From Acidobacteriota bacterium (GTDB lineage: Bacteria > Acidobacteriota > Terriglobia > Terriglobales > Acidobacteriaceae): DNA of 64,000 nt. The position numbers and the translations under genes are program-made. Positions 43,319 through 51,519 of this stretch are shown here, piece after piece; position 1 is the first letter of the stretch, and the number at the start of each line of letters is the position of its first letter. The stretch spans positions 33,604-97,603 of the forward strand of contig JAJYSV010000008.1 in NCBI GenBank assembly GCA_021793405.1. The letters run 5' to 3'. Below the pieces are notes generated by a model. The model was not told the DNA's origin. It saw only the letters and a program-made list of their open reading frames with translations, and made no database searches.

Positions 43319-44194
43319 ATGACGCAAACTCCGCATCGATCCGACAGACGGCCGATATTTCCGTCATCGCAGACCGAACAAGACTCGCTGCAGCAGGCGT
43401 TCACTCGCGCTATCGAGATCATGGCGCGCTTGCGCGCGCCGGGCGGGTGCCCGTGGGACCGCGAGCAGACCTTCAATTCCATCCGCAGATACACCCTCGA
43501 AGAGACCTATGAGGTTCTCGATGCCATCGAACGCAAAGACTGGCCGGGGCTTAAGGATGAACTTGGCGACCTGTTCCTGCAGGTGCTGTTCTACGCAGAA
43601 ATGGCGCGGGAAGCAGGGTATTTCACGCTGCAGGATGTAATGGACAACCTCAGCGAAAAGCTGATTCGCAGACATCCGCACGTATTCGCGAATCAAGAAG
43701 GGGTGGAGACCTCCGCGCAGGTGGTTGCGAATTGGGAAGAGATAAAGAAGGCGGAGCGAGCGGAATCCGCGAGGGCGGAAGGGACATTTTTACTGGACGC
43801 CGTGCCACGGGCATTGCCGGCATTGATGGAGGCCAGCAAACTGGGGAGCAAGGCGGCAACGATCGGCTTCGATTGGGAAAGCGCCGAGCCCGTTTTTGAC
43901 AAGCTGCAGGAGGAGTTGAACGAATTGCGGGAGGCAATAGCGAAGGGCCGCCGTGACCAGCAGGAGGAAGAGCTGGGAGACGTTCTGTTTACCGTGGTCA
44001 ATCTGGCGCGCAAGCTGGGAGTGCAATCCGAACTTGCGCTGCGTGGCTCGAATGCAAAATTTCGCCGCAGGTTCGCAGCCATGGAGCGATTCGACAGTAA
44101 AGCTGCGCTGCTGGCAGAGCTCGCTCCAGAGGCGCTGGAGAAACTCTGGGACGGCGTCAAAGCTCGTGAAGGAAAGGACCCAGCCGGTGAGTAG
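43319..44194 (+). CDS. mazG: nucleoside triphosphate pyrophosphohydrolase MazG
   Basis: The enzyme hydrolyses NTPs and dNTPs to NMP and pyrophosphate. The 291-residue protein has two MazG repeats, as in the classical full-length enzyme: an N-terminal unit with GGCPWDREQTFNSIRRY, EETYEVLDAI and DELGDLFLQVLFYAEMA (EExxE and ExxD metal ligands), and a C-terminal unit with LQEELNELREAI and EEELGDVLFTVVNLAR. ATG 43319 is chosen; ATG 43310 lies three codons earlier. The next gene (GNAT) starts at GTG 44187, overlapping the mazG stop by eight bases, so they are translationally coupled. Confidence 0.93.
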   Translation: MTQTPHRSDRRPIFPSSQTEQDSLQQAFTRAIEIMARLRAPGGCPWDREQTFNSIRRYTLEETYEVLDAIERKDWPGLKDELGDLFLQVLFYAEMAREAGYFTLQDVMDNLSEKLIRRHPHVFANQEGVETSAQVVANWEEIKKAERAESARAEGTFLLDAVPRALPALMEASKLGSKAATIGFDWESAEPVFDKLQEELNELREAIAKGRRDQQEEELGDVLFTVVNLARKLGVQSELALRGSNAKFRRRFAAMERFDSKAALLAELAPEALEKLWDGVKAREGKDPAGE

Positions 44195-44969
44195 GCCCGT
44201 TGACAAGACGATCGAAATCAGAAAAATGATTTCCATTCCAGACATGGAAGCTTGTGTCGTTCTGCAACAGTCGGTATGGCAATTCGCCGATCTCGATGTG
44301 ATTCCACGCAGAATGTTTGTGGTCGCAGGCGCCATTGGCGGTCAGGTATTCGGCGCATGGGATGGAACGAAACTTGTGGGCTACGTTGTGGCTGTACCAG
44401 GTGTGCGCGATGGATTTTCATACCTGCATTCGCACATGCTGGCCGTGTCGCCTGAATATCGAAATCGTGGCATCGGCAAAATGTTAAAAATTGCGCAAAG
44501 AGAGGACGCGTTGACGCGGGGAATCAATTTGATCGAGTGGACATTCGATCCGATGGAAACCAAAAACGCATATTTCAACATTGAACGGCTCGGCGCGGTG
44601 GTTCGACGCTATACGCCTGATTTTTATGGCCTCTCCACCTCTCCATTGCATGGCGCACTCCCCACCGATCGACTACACGCGGAATGGTGGTTGAAATCAG
44701 AGCGAGTGCTGGCATTGATGGCTGAGCAGGATATGCCGGATTGCAGCATAGAGGAAACTATTACTGTTACATATGAGACTGAGCAGACGGGTGATACACT
44801 CCAGCCACTCCCCGCATTGGCGTTAGAATTGCTGTTGGAAGTACGGCGGCAATTTCTTGCGGCCTTTTCTTCCGGTTTCACTGTTTTGCGGTTTCAGAAA
44901 ATGTCTGGCGGATCTGCTTGTTATGGTCTGGGTCGCTGGGATGAATCCGATGCGATCGTTTGCGGTTAG
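44187..44969 (+). CDS. GNAT-family N-acyltransferase, next to OSBS/NSAR
   Basis: The 260-residue protein contains an acyl-CoA-binding GNAT core: the P-loop motif YRNRGIGKMLKIAQRE follows the strand SHMLAVSPE, and IEWTFDPMETKNAYFNIERLGAVV is a GNAT-like core strand. The C-terminal 100 residues are less conserved. GTG 44187, eight bases inside mazG, has GGAAAGGA upstream; ATG 44226 is a shorter alternative. In Geobacillus the equivalent neighbour of N-succinylamino acid racemase is a succinyl-CoA:D-amino acid N-succinyltransferase; that role is plausible here because an OSBS/NSAR gene follows 66 bases downstream, but it is inference. Confidence 0.8.
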   Translation: MSRPVDKTIEIRKMISIPDMEACVVLQQSVWQFADLDVIPRRMFVVAGAIGGQVFGAWDGTKLVGYVVAVPGVRDGFSYLHSHMLAVSPEYRNRGIGKMLKIAQREDALTRGINLIEWTFDPMETKNAYFNIERLGAVVRRYTPDFYGLSTSPLHGALPTDRLHAEWWLKSERVLALMAEQDMPDCSIEETITVTYETEQTGDTLQPLPALALELLLEVRRQFLAAFSSGFTVLRFQKMSGGSACYGLGRWDESDAIVCG

Positions 44970-45035
44970 CCAGATACAAAATTGTATCGAAATTCAAAGC
45001 TGCCGGGATTGGATTCACTTTCGGGAAGGTGTTTT

Positions 45036-46193
45036 GTGAAGATTGACAGCGTGATCCTGCGGGAAATTCGCATGCCTCTGGTGCAGCCGTTTGAAACCAG
45101 TTTTGGACGCACCACCGAGAGACGCATTCTACTAGTGGAAGTGCAGAGTGAGGGCGTGACCGGTTGGGGCGAATGCACGGCGGGGGAGCATCCCAGTTTC
45201 AGCGGGGAATGCACAGATACAGCCTGGCTGATGCTTGCCGACGAACTGATCCCCGCATTGCTTCGCGCGGAGATTGACTCCTCTGGGATGTGTCCAAAGG
45301 CGTTGAGCCATGTGCGCGGGAACCGGATGGCGAAGGCTGCGCTGGAAAACGCTGTCTGGGATGCGGAAAGCCAGCAACTGGGAATTCCACTGTGGGAACT
45401 GCTGGGCGGCGTTCGAAGAAAGATTGCGTGCGGAGTCTCGCTAGGCATTCAATCATCGATTGAAAAACTCTTGGAAGTGGTGGAAATCCAACTGGCCGCG
45501 GGATACCAGCGCATCAAACTGAAATGCAAACCCGGCATCGATGTCCAAATGTTTGAGGCTGTGCGCCAGCGATGGCCGAACATTTCTCTAAGTTGCGACG
45601 CGAATGGTTCCTACAGGTTGAAAGATCAGGAACTCTTGCGTTCCTTTGACGCGTTCGGCATGCTGATGATCGAGCAGCCGCTATGGCATAACGACTTTTA
45701 TTTTCATGCCCTGCTGCAGCGCCAATTGGAGACTCCCATTTGCCTCGATGAATCGATTCGCAATCGGCGCGATGCGCTGGCGGCGATTGAAATGGAGTCT
45801 TGTCGCATCGTGAATATCAAGCTCGGCCGTGTGGGCGGATTCAGCGAAGCAATCCGCGTCCACAACGTGACGGCAGAACGCGGCGTTCCGGCCTGGTGTG
45901 GAGGAATGCTGGAGACAGGTATTGGCCGGTCGCATAATATCGCGCTCTCGTCACTGGAAAACTTTACCTTGCCGGGAGACGTTTCAGCCTCCGCGCGTTA
46001 CTGGGAGGAAGACATTATCGAGCCTGCCGTGGAAGTTTCTCCGAAGGGCGAAATACAGGTTCCGCAAATCGCTGGGCGCGGGTTTGAAGTGAAGCGAGAT
46101 CGTGTCGAGCGATTGACCGTTCGCAGTGAGCGTTTTCATGCCAGGAACAAGGCTCATGGCGAGGTAACCGGGCCGATCAAGGCACGTGCATAA
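45036..46193 (+). CDS. o-succinylbenzoate synthase / N-succinylamino acid racemase (enolase superfamily)
   Basis: The 385-residue protein belongs to the enolase superfamily muconate-lactonizing subgroup and to the OSBS/NSAR family. The barrel carries the KxK pair in RIKLKCKPG, the metal ligands Asp in SLSCDANGSY, Glu in MLMIEQPL and Asp in PICLDESI, and the second acid/base Lys in IVNIKLGRVGGFSEA. OSBS makes o-succinylbenzoate in menaquinone synthesis; NSAR racemises N-succinylamino acids. No other men genes are near, and an acyltransferase gene precedes it, so racemase activity is favoured but cannot be settled by sequence. GTG 45036 has GGAAGGTG just upstream; the longer TTG start is weaker. 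Confidence 0.88.
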   Translation: MKIDSVILREIRMPLVQPFETSFGRTTERRILLVEVQSEGVTGWGECTAGEHPSFSGECTDTAWLMLADELIPALLRAEIDSSGMCPKALSHVRGNRMAKAALENAVWDAESQQLGIPLWELLGGVRRKIACGVSLGIQSSIEKLLEVVEIQLAAGYQRIKLKCKPGIDVQMFEAVRQRWPNISLSCDANGSYRLKDQELLRSFDAFGMLMIEQPLWHNDFYFHALLQRQLETPICLDESIRNRRDALAAIEMESCRIVNIKLGRVGGFSEAIRVHNVTAERGVPAWCGGMLETGIGRSHNIALSSLENFTLPGDVSASARYWEEDIIEPAVEVSPKGEIQVPQIAGRGFEVKRDRVERLTVRSERFHARNKAHGEVTGPIKARA

Positions 46194-46224
46194 TCCGAAA
46201 TTTGTCTGGATCGAGGAGGGGCGG

Positions 46225-47247
46225 TTACGGCTGCGGTAATTCTACTTGCGCCGGCGGGGTCATGGGCATTTGTATGAGCCAGTCGATCGCATTGGTAAAT
46301 TTCCAGTTCTTAGGTGCGGAGTAGTAGTCGGTGGCGGTTTCGTCCACCACAATGTTCAGCGGTTTAAACATCAACGCTTTGCCCGTGAGGTGCAAACTGA
46401 GATGCGCTAACTGCCAGCCGCGCTCCGGTGTCCGGGCCTGCTCGATGCTGATTGTTCCTCCCGGGTGAAGAGTTCCCAGAATTCCCCACCCATAATCTAC
46501 AGTCCGGAATAGATGGCCTTCGATCCGAACCACACGCAAATCCGTGGGGTCGATCCATATTTCCCCTCGGATTCCGGTCAAAATGCGGGATTCCAGAGTG
46601 GGCGGGGAAAAGTTAGGATTCGGGGTAAAGGTCAGCCGTATCGCAGGACCATTCGGCGTTTCGACCGATCCCGCAAACCGGTTAAGAAACGCCTCGGGAA
46701 GAACATGCATAATGCCGGCGACTCGCGCCGCATCTTTCTGTTCGCTTCGGCTGCGGTGCCGCTGCGCCGCGGGATCGGAGGCGAGTTCGCGCAATCGTTT
46801 TATCTCCGCTTGTGTCTGCGCAGGGGTCAAAGGCTGGTTGCGGATGGCGACCATGCGAGCAACGCCGCCGTCGCTGGTTTCCACGATTTCCTTGGTCGTG
46901 TCGAGATTCCTCGTTCTCTTCCTGAACAGATAGCGGATTGGCGGCCGACGGCCGTAGGAATTGTTGATTTCATTTTCTATCGCTGCCCGCACGAGCGCGT
47001 GCGGGTCGGATTGCGCCATACTCCACGCGGAAGCGGGCGAGGTCTTCGCCGAGGAATCGGACGAGGCCCTTACATCTGGAAGGAAAGCCAGCGCCAACAC
47101 GAAGAAAAGCACCCAGGGCAGAGGGCGAGAGGACAGAGCGGGTCGGAAGGGATGGAATCCGCAGCCGCGCAGCTTGAGATGAAGCGATCGCAGCCCGGCA
47201 ACTAGTACAGGCCCGATTTTACTGCGATCGCCGATCCGCAAGCGCAA
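46225..47247 (-). CDS. exported protein of unknown function
   Basis: I do not recognise this 340-residue protein. A hydrophobic segment, LPWVLFFVLALAFLPDVRASS, about residues 43-63 looks like a signal peptide with a long N-region. Then come a helical stretch (LVRAAIENEINNSYGRR, Gln/Arg-rich middle part) and a beta-rich C-terminal half: IRLTFTPNPNFSPPTLESRI, GEIWIDPTDLRVVRIEGHLF, and strands through YYSAPKNWKF. The last part resembles LolA/outer-membrane-lipoprotein-sorting-like or other barrel-forming periplasmic folds, but weakly. TTG 47247 follows GAGGTGA. It ends 31 bases from the OSBS/NSAR gene, facing it. Confidence 0.65.
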   Translation of the reverse strand: MRLRIGDRSKIGPVLVAGLRSLHLKLRGCGFHPFRPALSSRPLPWVLFFVLALAFLPDVRASSDSSAKTSPASAWSMAQSDPHALVRAAIENEINNSYGRRPPIRYLFRKRTRNLDTTKEIVETSDGGVARMVAIRNQPLTPAQTQAEIKRLRELASDPAAQRHRSRSEQKDAARVAGIMHVLPEAFLNRFAGSVETPNGPAIRLTFTPNPNFSPPTLESRILTGIRGEIWIDPTDLRVVRIEGHLFRTVDYGWGILGTLHPGGTISIEQARTPERGWQLAHLSLHLTGKALMFKPLNIVVDETATDYYSAPKNWKFTNAIDWLIQMPMTPPAQVELPQP

Positions 47248-47406
47248 ATGTCACCTCAGCTTCCTGACAGTTTACGATATACATTGGAAGCAAACGGATC
47301 GTGAACTGTCGCGTCCATCATGATTCAAGCTCGGAATATCGTATGTCCAGGATGTTGAGATGCAAGCGGATTGCGATTGCGGATGTGAAATGGAGATGAC
47401 GTCAAG

Positions 47407-48060
47407 ATGAGCGCATTGTTTCAACGCGACGCCGGGCATAAAGAGCAGCGCAATCATGCCCGCAAGTCTGCGGCTGGTCGTGTCCCTCGGCACTCCAGCG
47501 GTTGGATGAAGATACTGGCGCGCCTGAAGGCAGAGCAAGGCCTTCGTGTCCTGGACATCGGACCTACCTCTCCCAACAACATCAATTTTTTGACTGGGCT
47601 CGGCCACAGCGTCTACATGGCGGATCTGGTGGAGGAAGCCATCAAGCCGGAATGGCTGTTGCCAGTGGAGGAGAATGAAGCGCAGAGGTACGACGCAGAC
47701 CAGTTTCTTGCGCAACACATGGGTTTTGGTGACCGCAAGTTTGACGTCGTCCTTCTATGGGATGCGCTAGACTACATGCCTGGTCCATTGGCCGATGCCG
47801 TTCTAAGAAGGGTAAAAGCTGTGATGAGCGAAAATGGACAGGTCCTCGCTTTTTTCCATTCCCGCATGACAGGGCCGGAGACAGTCTTTTGCCGATACCA
47901 CGTGATGGATGGCGATATGGTAGAGACGCAAGAAGGGCCCGTCCATCCAATCCTGCGGAACTATCAGAACCGCCAGATTGAGACCTTGTTGCAAGAGCTG
48001 GGTTCGTGCCGGTTTTTACTTGCGAAAGATAACACCCGAGAGGTGATCGTTACTCGTTAA
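47407..48060 (+). CDS. class I SAM-dependent methyltransferase-like protein
   Basis: The 217-residue protein has a variant of the class I methyltransferase fold. Motif I appears as VLDIGPTSPNNINFLTGLGH, with the GxGxG pattern replaced by GPTSPNN, and the motif III/IV region is FDVVLLWDALDYM, followed by VLRRVKAVMSENGQVLAFFHS. The first 35 residues are basic and may be disordered. The altered glycine loop raises the possibility of weak or lost SAM binding; most likely it still methylates a small molecule or protein, but I cannot name it. ATG 47407 follows GGAGATGACGTC. ThiO starts 63 bases later. Confidence 0.75.
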   Translation: MSALFQRDAGHKEQRNHARKSAAGRVPRHSSGWMKILARLKAEQGLRVLDIGPTSPNNINFLTGLGHSVYMADLVEEAIKPEWLLPVEENEAQRYDADQFLAQHMGFGDRKFDVVLLWDALDYMPGPLADAVLRRVKAVMSENGQVLAFFHSRMTGPETVFCRYHVMDGDMVETQEGPVHPILRNYQNRQIETLLQELGSCRFLLAKDNTREVIVTR

Positions 48061-48123
48061 CGACGCGTGGGAAGGTTATTGAGCCATTCCTAAATCAGGA
48101 CAATAAGCCAATACAATGAGGAC

Positions 48124-49179
48124 ATGAACAACTCGCATGTGGTCGATGTTGCCATTGCCGGCGGAGGCATAATTGGGTTGTCGCTGGCGTTGGAGTTGCG
48201 GCAGCGTGGACTCTCGGTCATGGTGATCGAACGTGGCCAGGCTATGAGCTCCGCATCGTGGGCCGCGGGCGGAATGCTGGCGGTAAACGATCCGCAGAAC
48301 CCGCCAAAACTCATGCCCCTCTGCATTCGCAGTTGGGAACTGTACCCATCCTATTTGGCCCGCATTGAGGCGCTCTCTGGGTGCCCAGTCCCGTTGCGTA
48401 CACAGCGGGCGCTGCAGGAGCAAAAGCCTGAGCCCGGGCTTGGGGGAACAGCGACAGCCGCGGAAATCGCAGAATTTGCGCCTGGGCTTGACCCCGACGG
48501 TCACAGCTTGACATGGCTGGACGAAGGCAGTCTCGATCCGAACGATCTCCGCGAGGCATTGCCAACAGCCGTCCGAGCGGCGGGTGGAATGTTGCTGGAA
48601 GGAACAGAAGTGCTGAGTATCGAGACCACTGTCCAGGGTGTGGTAGTGGTAACGGAGCGGGAACGGATCTCCGCAGGAATGTGGGTGAATTGTTGCGGGG
48701 CCTGGGCTGGCCAAGAGCGATTGGGTGGCGTGCCGGTTGAGCCGGTCAAGGGCCAGATGGCCAATCTGCGGTGTGCGCCGGAACTGTTGCGGTGCGTAGT
48801 GCGTACGGCGGGAGTGTACCTGGTTCCCCGCGGCGATGGTCGCGTGACCATTGGCGCCACGTTGGAACACGCAGGTTTTGATGAGACGGTCGAATCCTCG
48901 CTTATCCGCCCGGTGATCGATGCTGCGCTTCGTCTGCTGCCGGAAGCGCATCTTTCCTCGCCGCTGGACGCATGGGCGGGACTGCGTCCGGGCACACCCG
49001 ATGGCTTGCCCATCCTTGGCGCGGCGAGAAAAGAAAATTGCTGGCACGCGACTGGCCATTACAGGGATGGGATTCTGCTGGCTCCCGTGACCGCGCGTGT
49101 GATGGCGCAGGCAATGCTGGGAGAGACTCCCGACGTATCGCTGGACGCCTTCAGTCCGGCGCGGTTTGGATCGGACTGA
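48124..49179 (+). CDS. thiO: glycine oxidase-like FAD-dependent amino acid oxidase (ThiO family)
   Basis: The 351-residue flavoenzyme should oxidise glycine or D-amino acids to imines with hydrogen peroxide formation; in the thiamine pathway the product, dehydroglycine, goes to ThiG. It has the FAD dinucleotide motif AGGGIIGLSLALELRQRG, the ASWAAGGMLAV segment that follows in glycine oxidase, GGVPVEPVKGQ, and the C-terminal FAD motif WAGLRPGTPDGLPILGAA and GHYRDGILLAPVTA. No thiG or thiS gene is in the window. GAGGAC lies just before ATG 48124. D-amino acid oxidase activity would fit the nearby GNAT/NSAR pair, but that is speculative. Confidence 0.88.
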   Translation: MNNSHVVDVAIAGGGIIGLSLALELRQRGLSVMVIERGQAMSSASWAAGGMLAVNDPQNPPKLMPLCIRSWELYPSYLARIEALSGCPVPLRTQRALQEQKPEPGLGGTATAAEIAEFAPGLDPDGHSLTWLDEGSLDPNDLREALPTAVRAAGGMLLEGTEVLSIETTVQGVVVVTERERISAGMWVNCCGAWAGQERLGGVPVEPVKGQMANLRCAPELLRCVVRTAGVYLVPRGDGRVTIGATLEHAGFDETVESSLIRPVIDAALRLLPEAHLSSPLDAWAGLRPGTPDGLPILGAARKENCWHATGHYRDGILLAPVTARVMAQAMLGETPDVSLDAFSPARFGSD

Positions 49180-49218
49180 GCAGTTTTCTCGGACAAGAGA
49201 AATATCCTGCGCGATCCA

Positions 49219-50589
49219 TCACCTTCTTTTGACCGAGACAACGACGCCATCGCGAGGCCGCAGAGAAATTTGAGCGTTCAATGGAAGCTCCTTCGGAGCT
49301 GTGCCGGAGAACCCCAAGCGCCAGTTGCGGACGACACTGGCGAGTACAAGTACGGCTTCCATCCATGCGAAGTTTTCTCCAATGCAAATTCGCGACCCGG
49401 CGCCGAAAGGGAAGTACGCATTGCGAGGTCGTGCGGCGATGGCATCAGGCAAGAAACGATCCGGATCGAAACGCATGGGATCCGGAAACCAGCGGGAGTC
49501 GCGGTGAATGGCAATTTGCGGGACCAGCAGCAAGGATCCAGCAGGAATCGCCAGGCCACGATAGGTATAGGAAATGGCCGCAGAGCGTGCTGTGACCCAA
49601 ACCGGCGGAAAGATTCGCAGAGCCTCCGCTACGACCCGCTGGGTGTATCGAAGACGTTCATAAATTTCCGCAGCGCCCGAAGGCTGCCCCGACGTAATGC
49701 CTCCAAACATTTCCGACGCTTCCGCAAAGACACGCTCCTGCGCATCCGCATGGTGAGCCATGAGATAGAAAATAAAGCTCAACGCATTCGCTGTCGTTTC
49801 GTGGCCTGCCAGCAACAGCGTAAGGCACTCGTCTCGTATCTGCCGGTCAGTCATTCCGCCGGTTCCACCTTCTGCATCCTGGCTGGCCAGCAACATGGAC
49901 AGCAGATCGCCATGGTCGACGCCGGAATGTCTGCGGTCGGCTATCATCCCATAGATCAGAGCATCCAGCTTGTTCTGGGATTTCTGGATACGACCAAGAA
50001 AGCCGAAGGGAATTTTCAGCAGCAGGTGAGGAAATGGCAGGAATGCGAGCGGAAGAAATCCCATAAATGCAGTTACGGAGTCGGAGATGGTTTTGACTTC
50101 CGATTCCACATCGCTATCGAACAGACATTTTCCCGTAATGTGCAGGGTCAGCTCAAGCATGGAACGATGGATATCGAAAGTGGCTTCGCACGGCCATCGT
50201 ATTGCCATCTCGTCGGCAAACTGCAGCATGGTTTCTGCGTAAGCCGCGATTCTCTGGCGATGAAATGCCGGCTGGACCAGTCTTCGCTGGCGCATATGGG
50301 CGGGCTCTTCGCTGGTCAGCAGCCCTTCTCCCAGCACAAACTTCGCGCGCTGCATCACGATGCCGCGGTGCTGCATGGCCGCGTCGCGAATCAGGACTTC
50401 CTGCACCATTTCGGGATGATTGAACTGAAAGACATGGCGTCCGAAGGCTTTGTAGTGGACGAGGTCTCCGTAGACTTGGGCATTTCTCTGGAGAAACTCA
50501 TGCGTGCTCAGGCGCAGCAATCCAGGGTTGCGCATTCGGTTCCAGGTACTGGGCCCGGGAGGGTAACGGATGCTGGCAGTCACGGTCAA
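49219..50589 (-). CDS. cytochrome P450
   Basis: The 456-residue heme monooxygenase has all hallmark P450 motifs: the I-helix oxygen-binding LLLAGHETTANALSF, the K-helix ExxR pair in VVAEALRIFP, the meander RFDPDRFLPD and the heme-cysteine loop FPFGAGSRICIGENFA. The absence of an N-terminal anchor suggests a soluble protein. The closest-looking families are bacterial CYP110/CYP120-like oxygenases that act on fatty acids or terpenoids, but the substrate cannot be set. Start TTG 50589, without a clear ribosome site; GTG 50583 is another option. No ferredoxin or reductase gene is adjacent. It converges with thiO. Confidence 0.93.
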   Translation of the reverse strand: MTVTASIRYPPGPSTWNRMRNPGLLRLSTHEFLQRNAQVYGDLVHYKAFGRHVFQFNHPEMVQEVLIRDAAMQHRGIVMQRAKFVLGEGLLTSEEPAHMRQRRLVQPAFHRQRIAAYAETMLQFADEMAIRWPCEATFDIHRSMLELTLHITGKCLFDSDVESEVKTISDSVTAFMGFLPLAFLPFPHLLLKIPFGFLGRIQKSQNKLDALIYGMIADRRHSGVDHGDLLSMLLASQDAEGGTGGMTDRQIRDECLTLLLAGHETTANALSFIFYLMAHHADAQERVFAEASEMFGGITSGQPSGAAEIYERLRYTQRVVAEALRIFPPVWVTARSAAISYTYRGLAIPAGSLLLVPQIAIHRDSRWFPDPMRFDPDRFLPDAIAARPRNAYFPFGAGSRICIGENFAWMEAVLVLASVVRNWRLGFSGTAPKELPLNAQISLRPRDGVVVSVKRR

Positions 50590-50700
50590 GGGTAGTAGGG
50601 TCGCCTTTCGCAGAGTTTTGCCATGAAGCCTTGCGCTGAACGCTGCATCCGATTAGAAAGAAGATTGTTTCAAATTCAAACTGTTAAGGAGGACAAATCC

Positions 50701-51411
50701 ATGCCGCATTTTCATGGGATGACATTGCAGTGGTTAGGACATGCCACCTTCTTTCTTGAAACTGCTCAAGGCACATCGATTTTGATCGACCCTTGGATCG
50801 AGTCGAATCCTTCGTCTCCCAAGGGATGGAAAGCTCCCGGGAAAATCGATCTTGTACTCTGCACCCACGGCCATGGCGACCATATTGGAGACGCATTGTC
50901 CGTGGATCAACGGTATCACCCGACCTTCGTTGGAATCTATGAGCTGACAGGTTGGCTGGCATCGCAAGGGGTGAAGAAGACCGTAGGGATGAATCTTGGA
51001 GGCGCGTACCGTTTTCACGACGTCAATATCTGCCTGGTGGAGGCTAAACACTCATCGAGCATAGAGGGCAAAGGAGCCGTGATTTATGCCGGAGTTGCCG
51101 CAGGGTATGTATTGCAAATCGAGGGTGAACCCGTGCTCTATCACTCTGGAGATACTGCCTTGTTCAGCGACATGAAACTTTTGCGGGAGCTATATGCGCC
51201 CGAGGTGGCGTGTCTGCCGATTGGCGATCACTTTACGATGGGGCCCAGTGCAGCCGCGCTTGCAGCGGAATATGTGGGTGCTAAAGCAGTGATTCCCATG
51301 CATTATGGGACGTTTCCACAGCTCACCGGAAGACCGGAGGAATTACGGCATCATCTGCAGGGGAAAGAAATCGAAGTAGTCGATTTGCAGCCTGGGGAAA
51401 TTTTGCGGTAA
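50701..51411 (+). CDS. UPF0173-family metal-dependent hydrolase
   Basis: This 236-residue protein belongs to the metallo-beta-lactamase superfamily. The zinc motif is VLCTHGHGDHIGDA (HxHxDH), with an early WLGHATFFLE histidine, and later metal positions in LYHSGDTALFSDM, IGDHFTMGPSAAALA and the closing MHYGTFPQLTG. This complete pattern is the UPF0173 (YtkL/UlaG-like) group; its reaction is unknown, and phosphodiester or lactone hydrolysis has been suggested. A strong AAGGAGG precedes ATG 50701. It is followed by a small hairpin and a convergent terminator. Confidence 0.92.
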   Translation: MPHFHGMTLQWLGHATFFLETAQGTSILIDPWIESNPSSPKGWKAPGKIDLVLCTHGHGDHIGDALSVDQRYHPTFVGIYELTGWLASQGVKKTVGMNLGGAYRFHDVNICLVEAKHSSSIEGKGAVIYAGVAAGYVLQIEGEPVLYHSGDTALFSDMKLLRELYAPEVACLPIGDHFTMGPSAAALAAEYVGAKAVIPMHYGTFPQLTGRPEELRHHLQGKEIEVVDLQPGEILR

Positions 51412-51414
51412 TGC

Positions 51415-51430
51415 CTGCACTCCTGTGCAG
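51415..51430 (+). terminator. short hairpin after UPF0173 gene
   Basis: CTGCAC (51415-51420) and GTGCAG (51425-51430) form a six-base stem with a four-base loop, immediately after the stop codon. No T-run; perhaps an mRNA 3' end element. Confidence 0.3.
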
Positions 51431-51466
51431 TCACATGGCAGGATAACAAACACAGACATAAACAAG

Positions 51467-51496
51467 AACAAGGCGGCTAAATACGCCGCCATTGTT
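51467..51496. terminator. intrinsic terminator between convergent genes
   Basis: AACAAGGCGGC (51467-51477) pairs with GCCGCC and TTGTT (51485-51496, one bulged A), enclosing a seven-base loop. It lies between the ends of the UPF0173 gene and the AT-hook gene and may serve both. The T-rich tract is weak. Confidence 0.55.
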
Positions 51497-51519
51497 TGTC
51501 AAGCATTCATTTTGGTGAT

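Noticed and set aside
45036..46193. menC as proof of a classical menaquinone pathway
   Set aside because: OSBS and NSAR activities share the fold; no other men genes are in the window and an acyltransferase precedes it.
49185..49202. TTTCTC/GAGAAA hairpin between thiO and P450
   Set aside because: Six-base AT-rich stem without a T-run; too weak to call.
49270..50595. 441-codon frame antisense to the P450 gene
   Set aside because: It covers the P450 on the opposite strand, has a low-complexity charged composition, and shows no known domain; it results from the codon pattern of the real gene.
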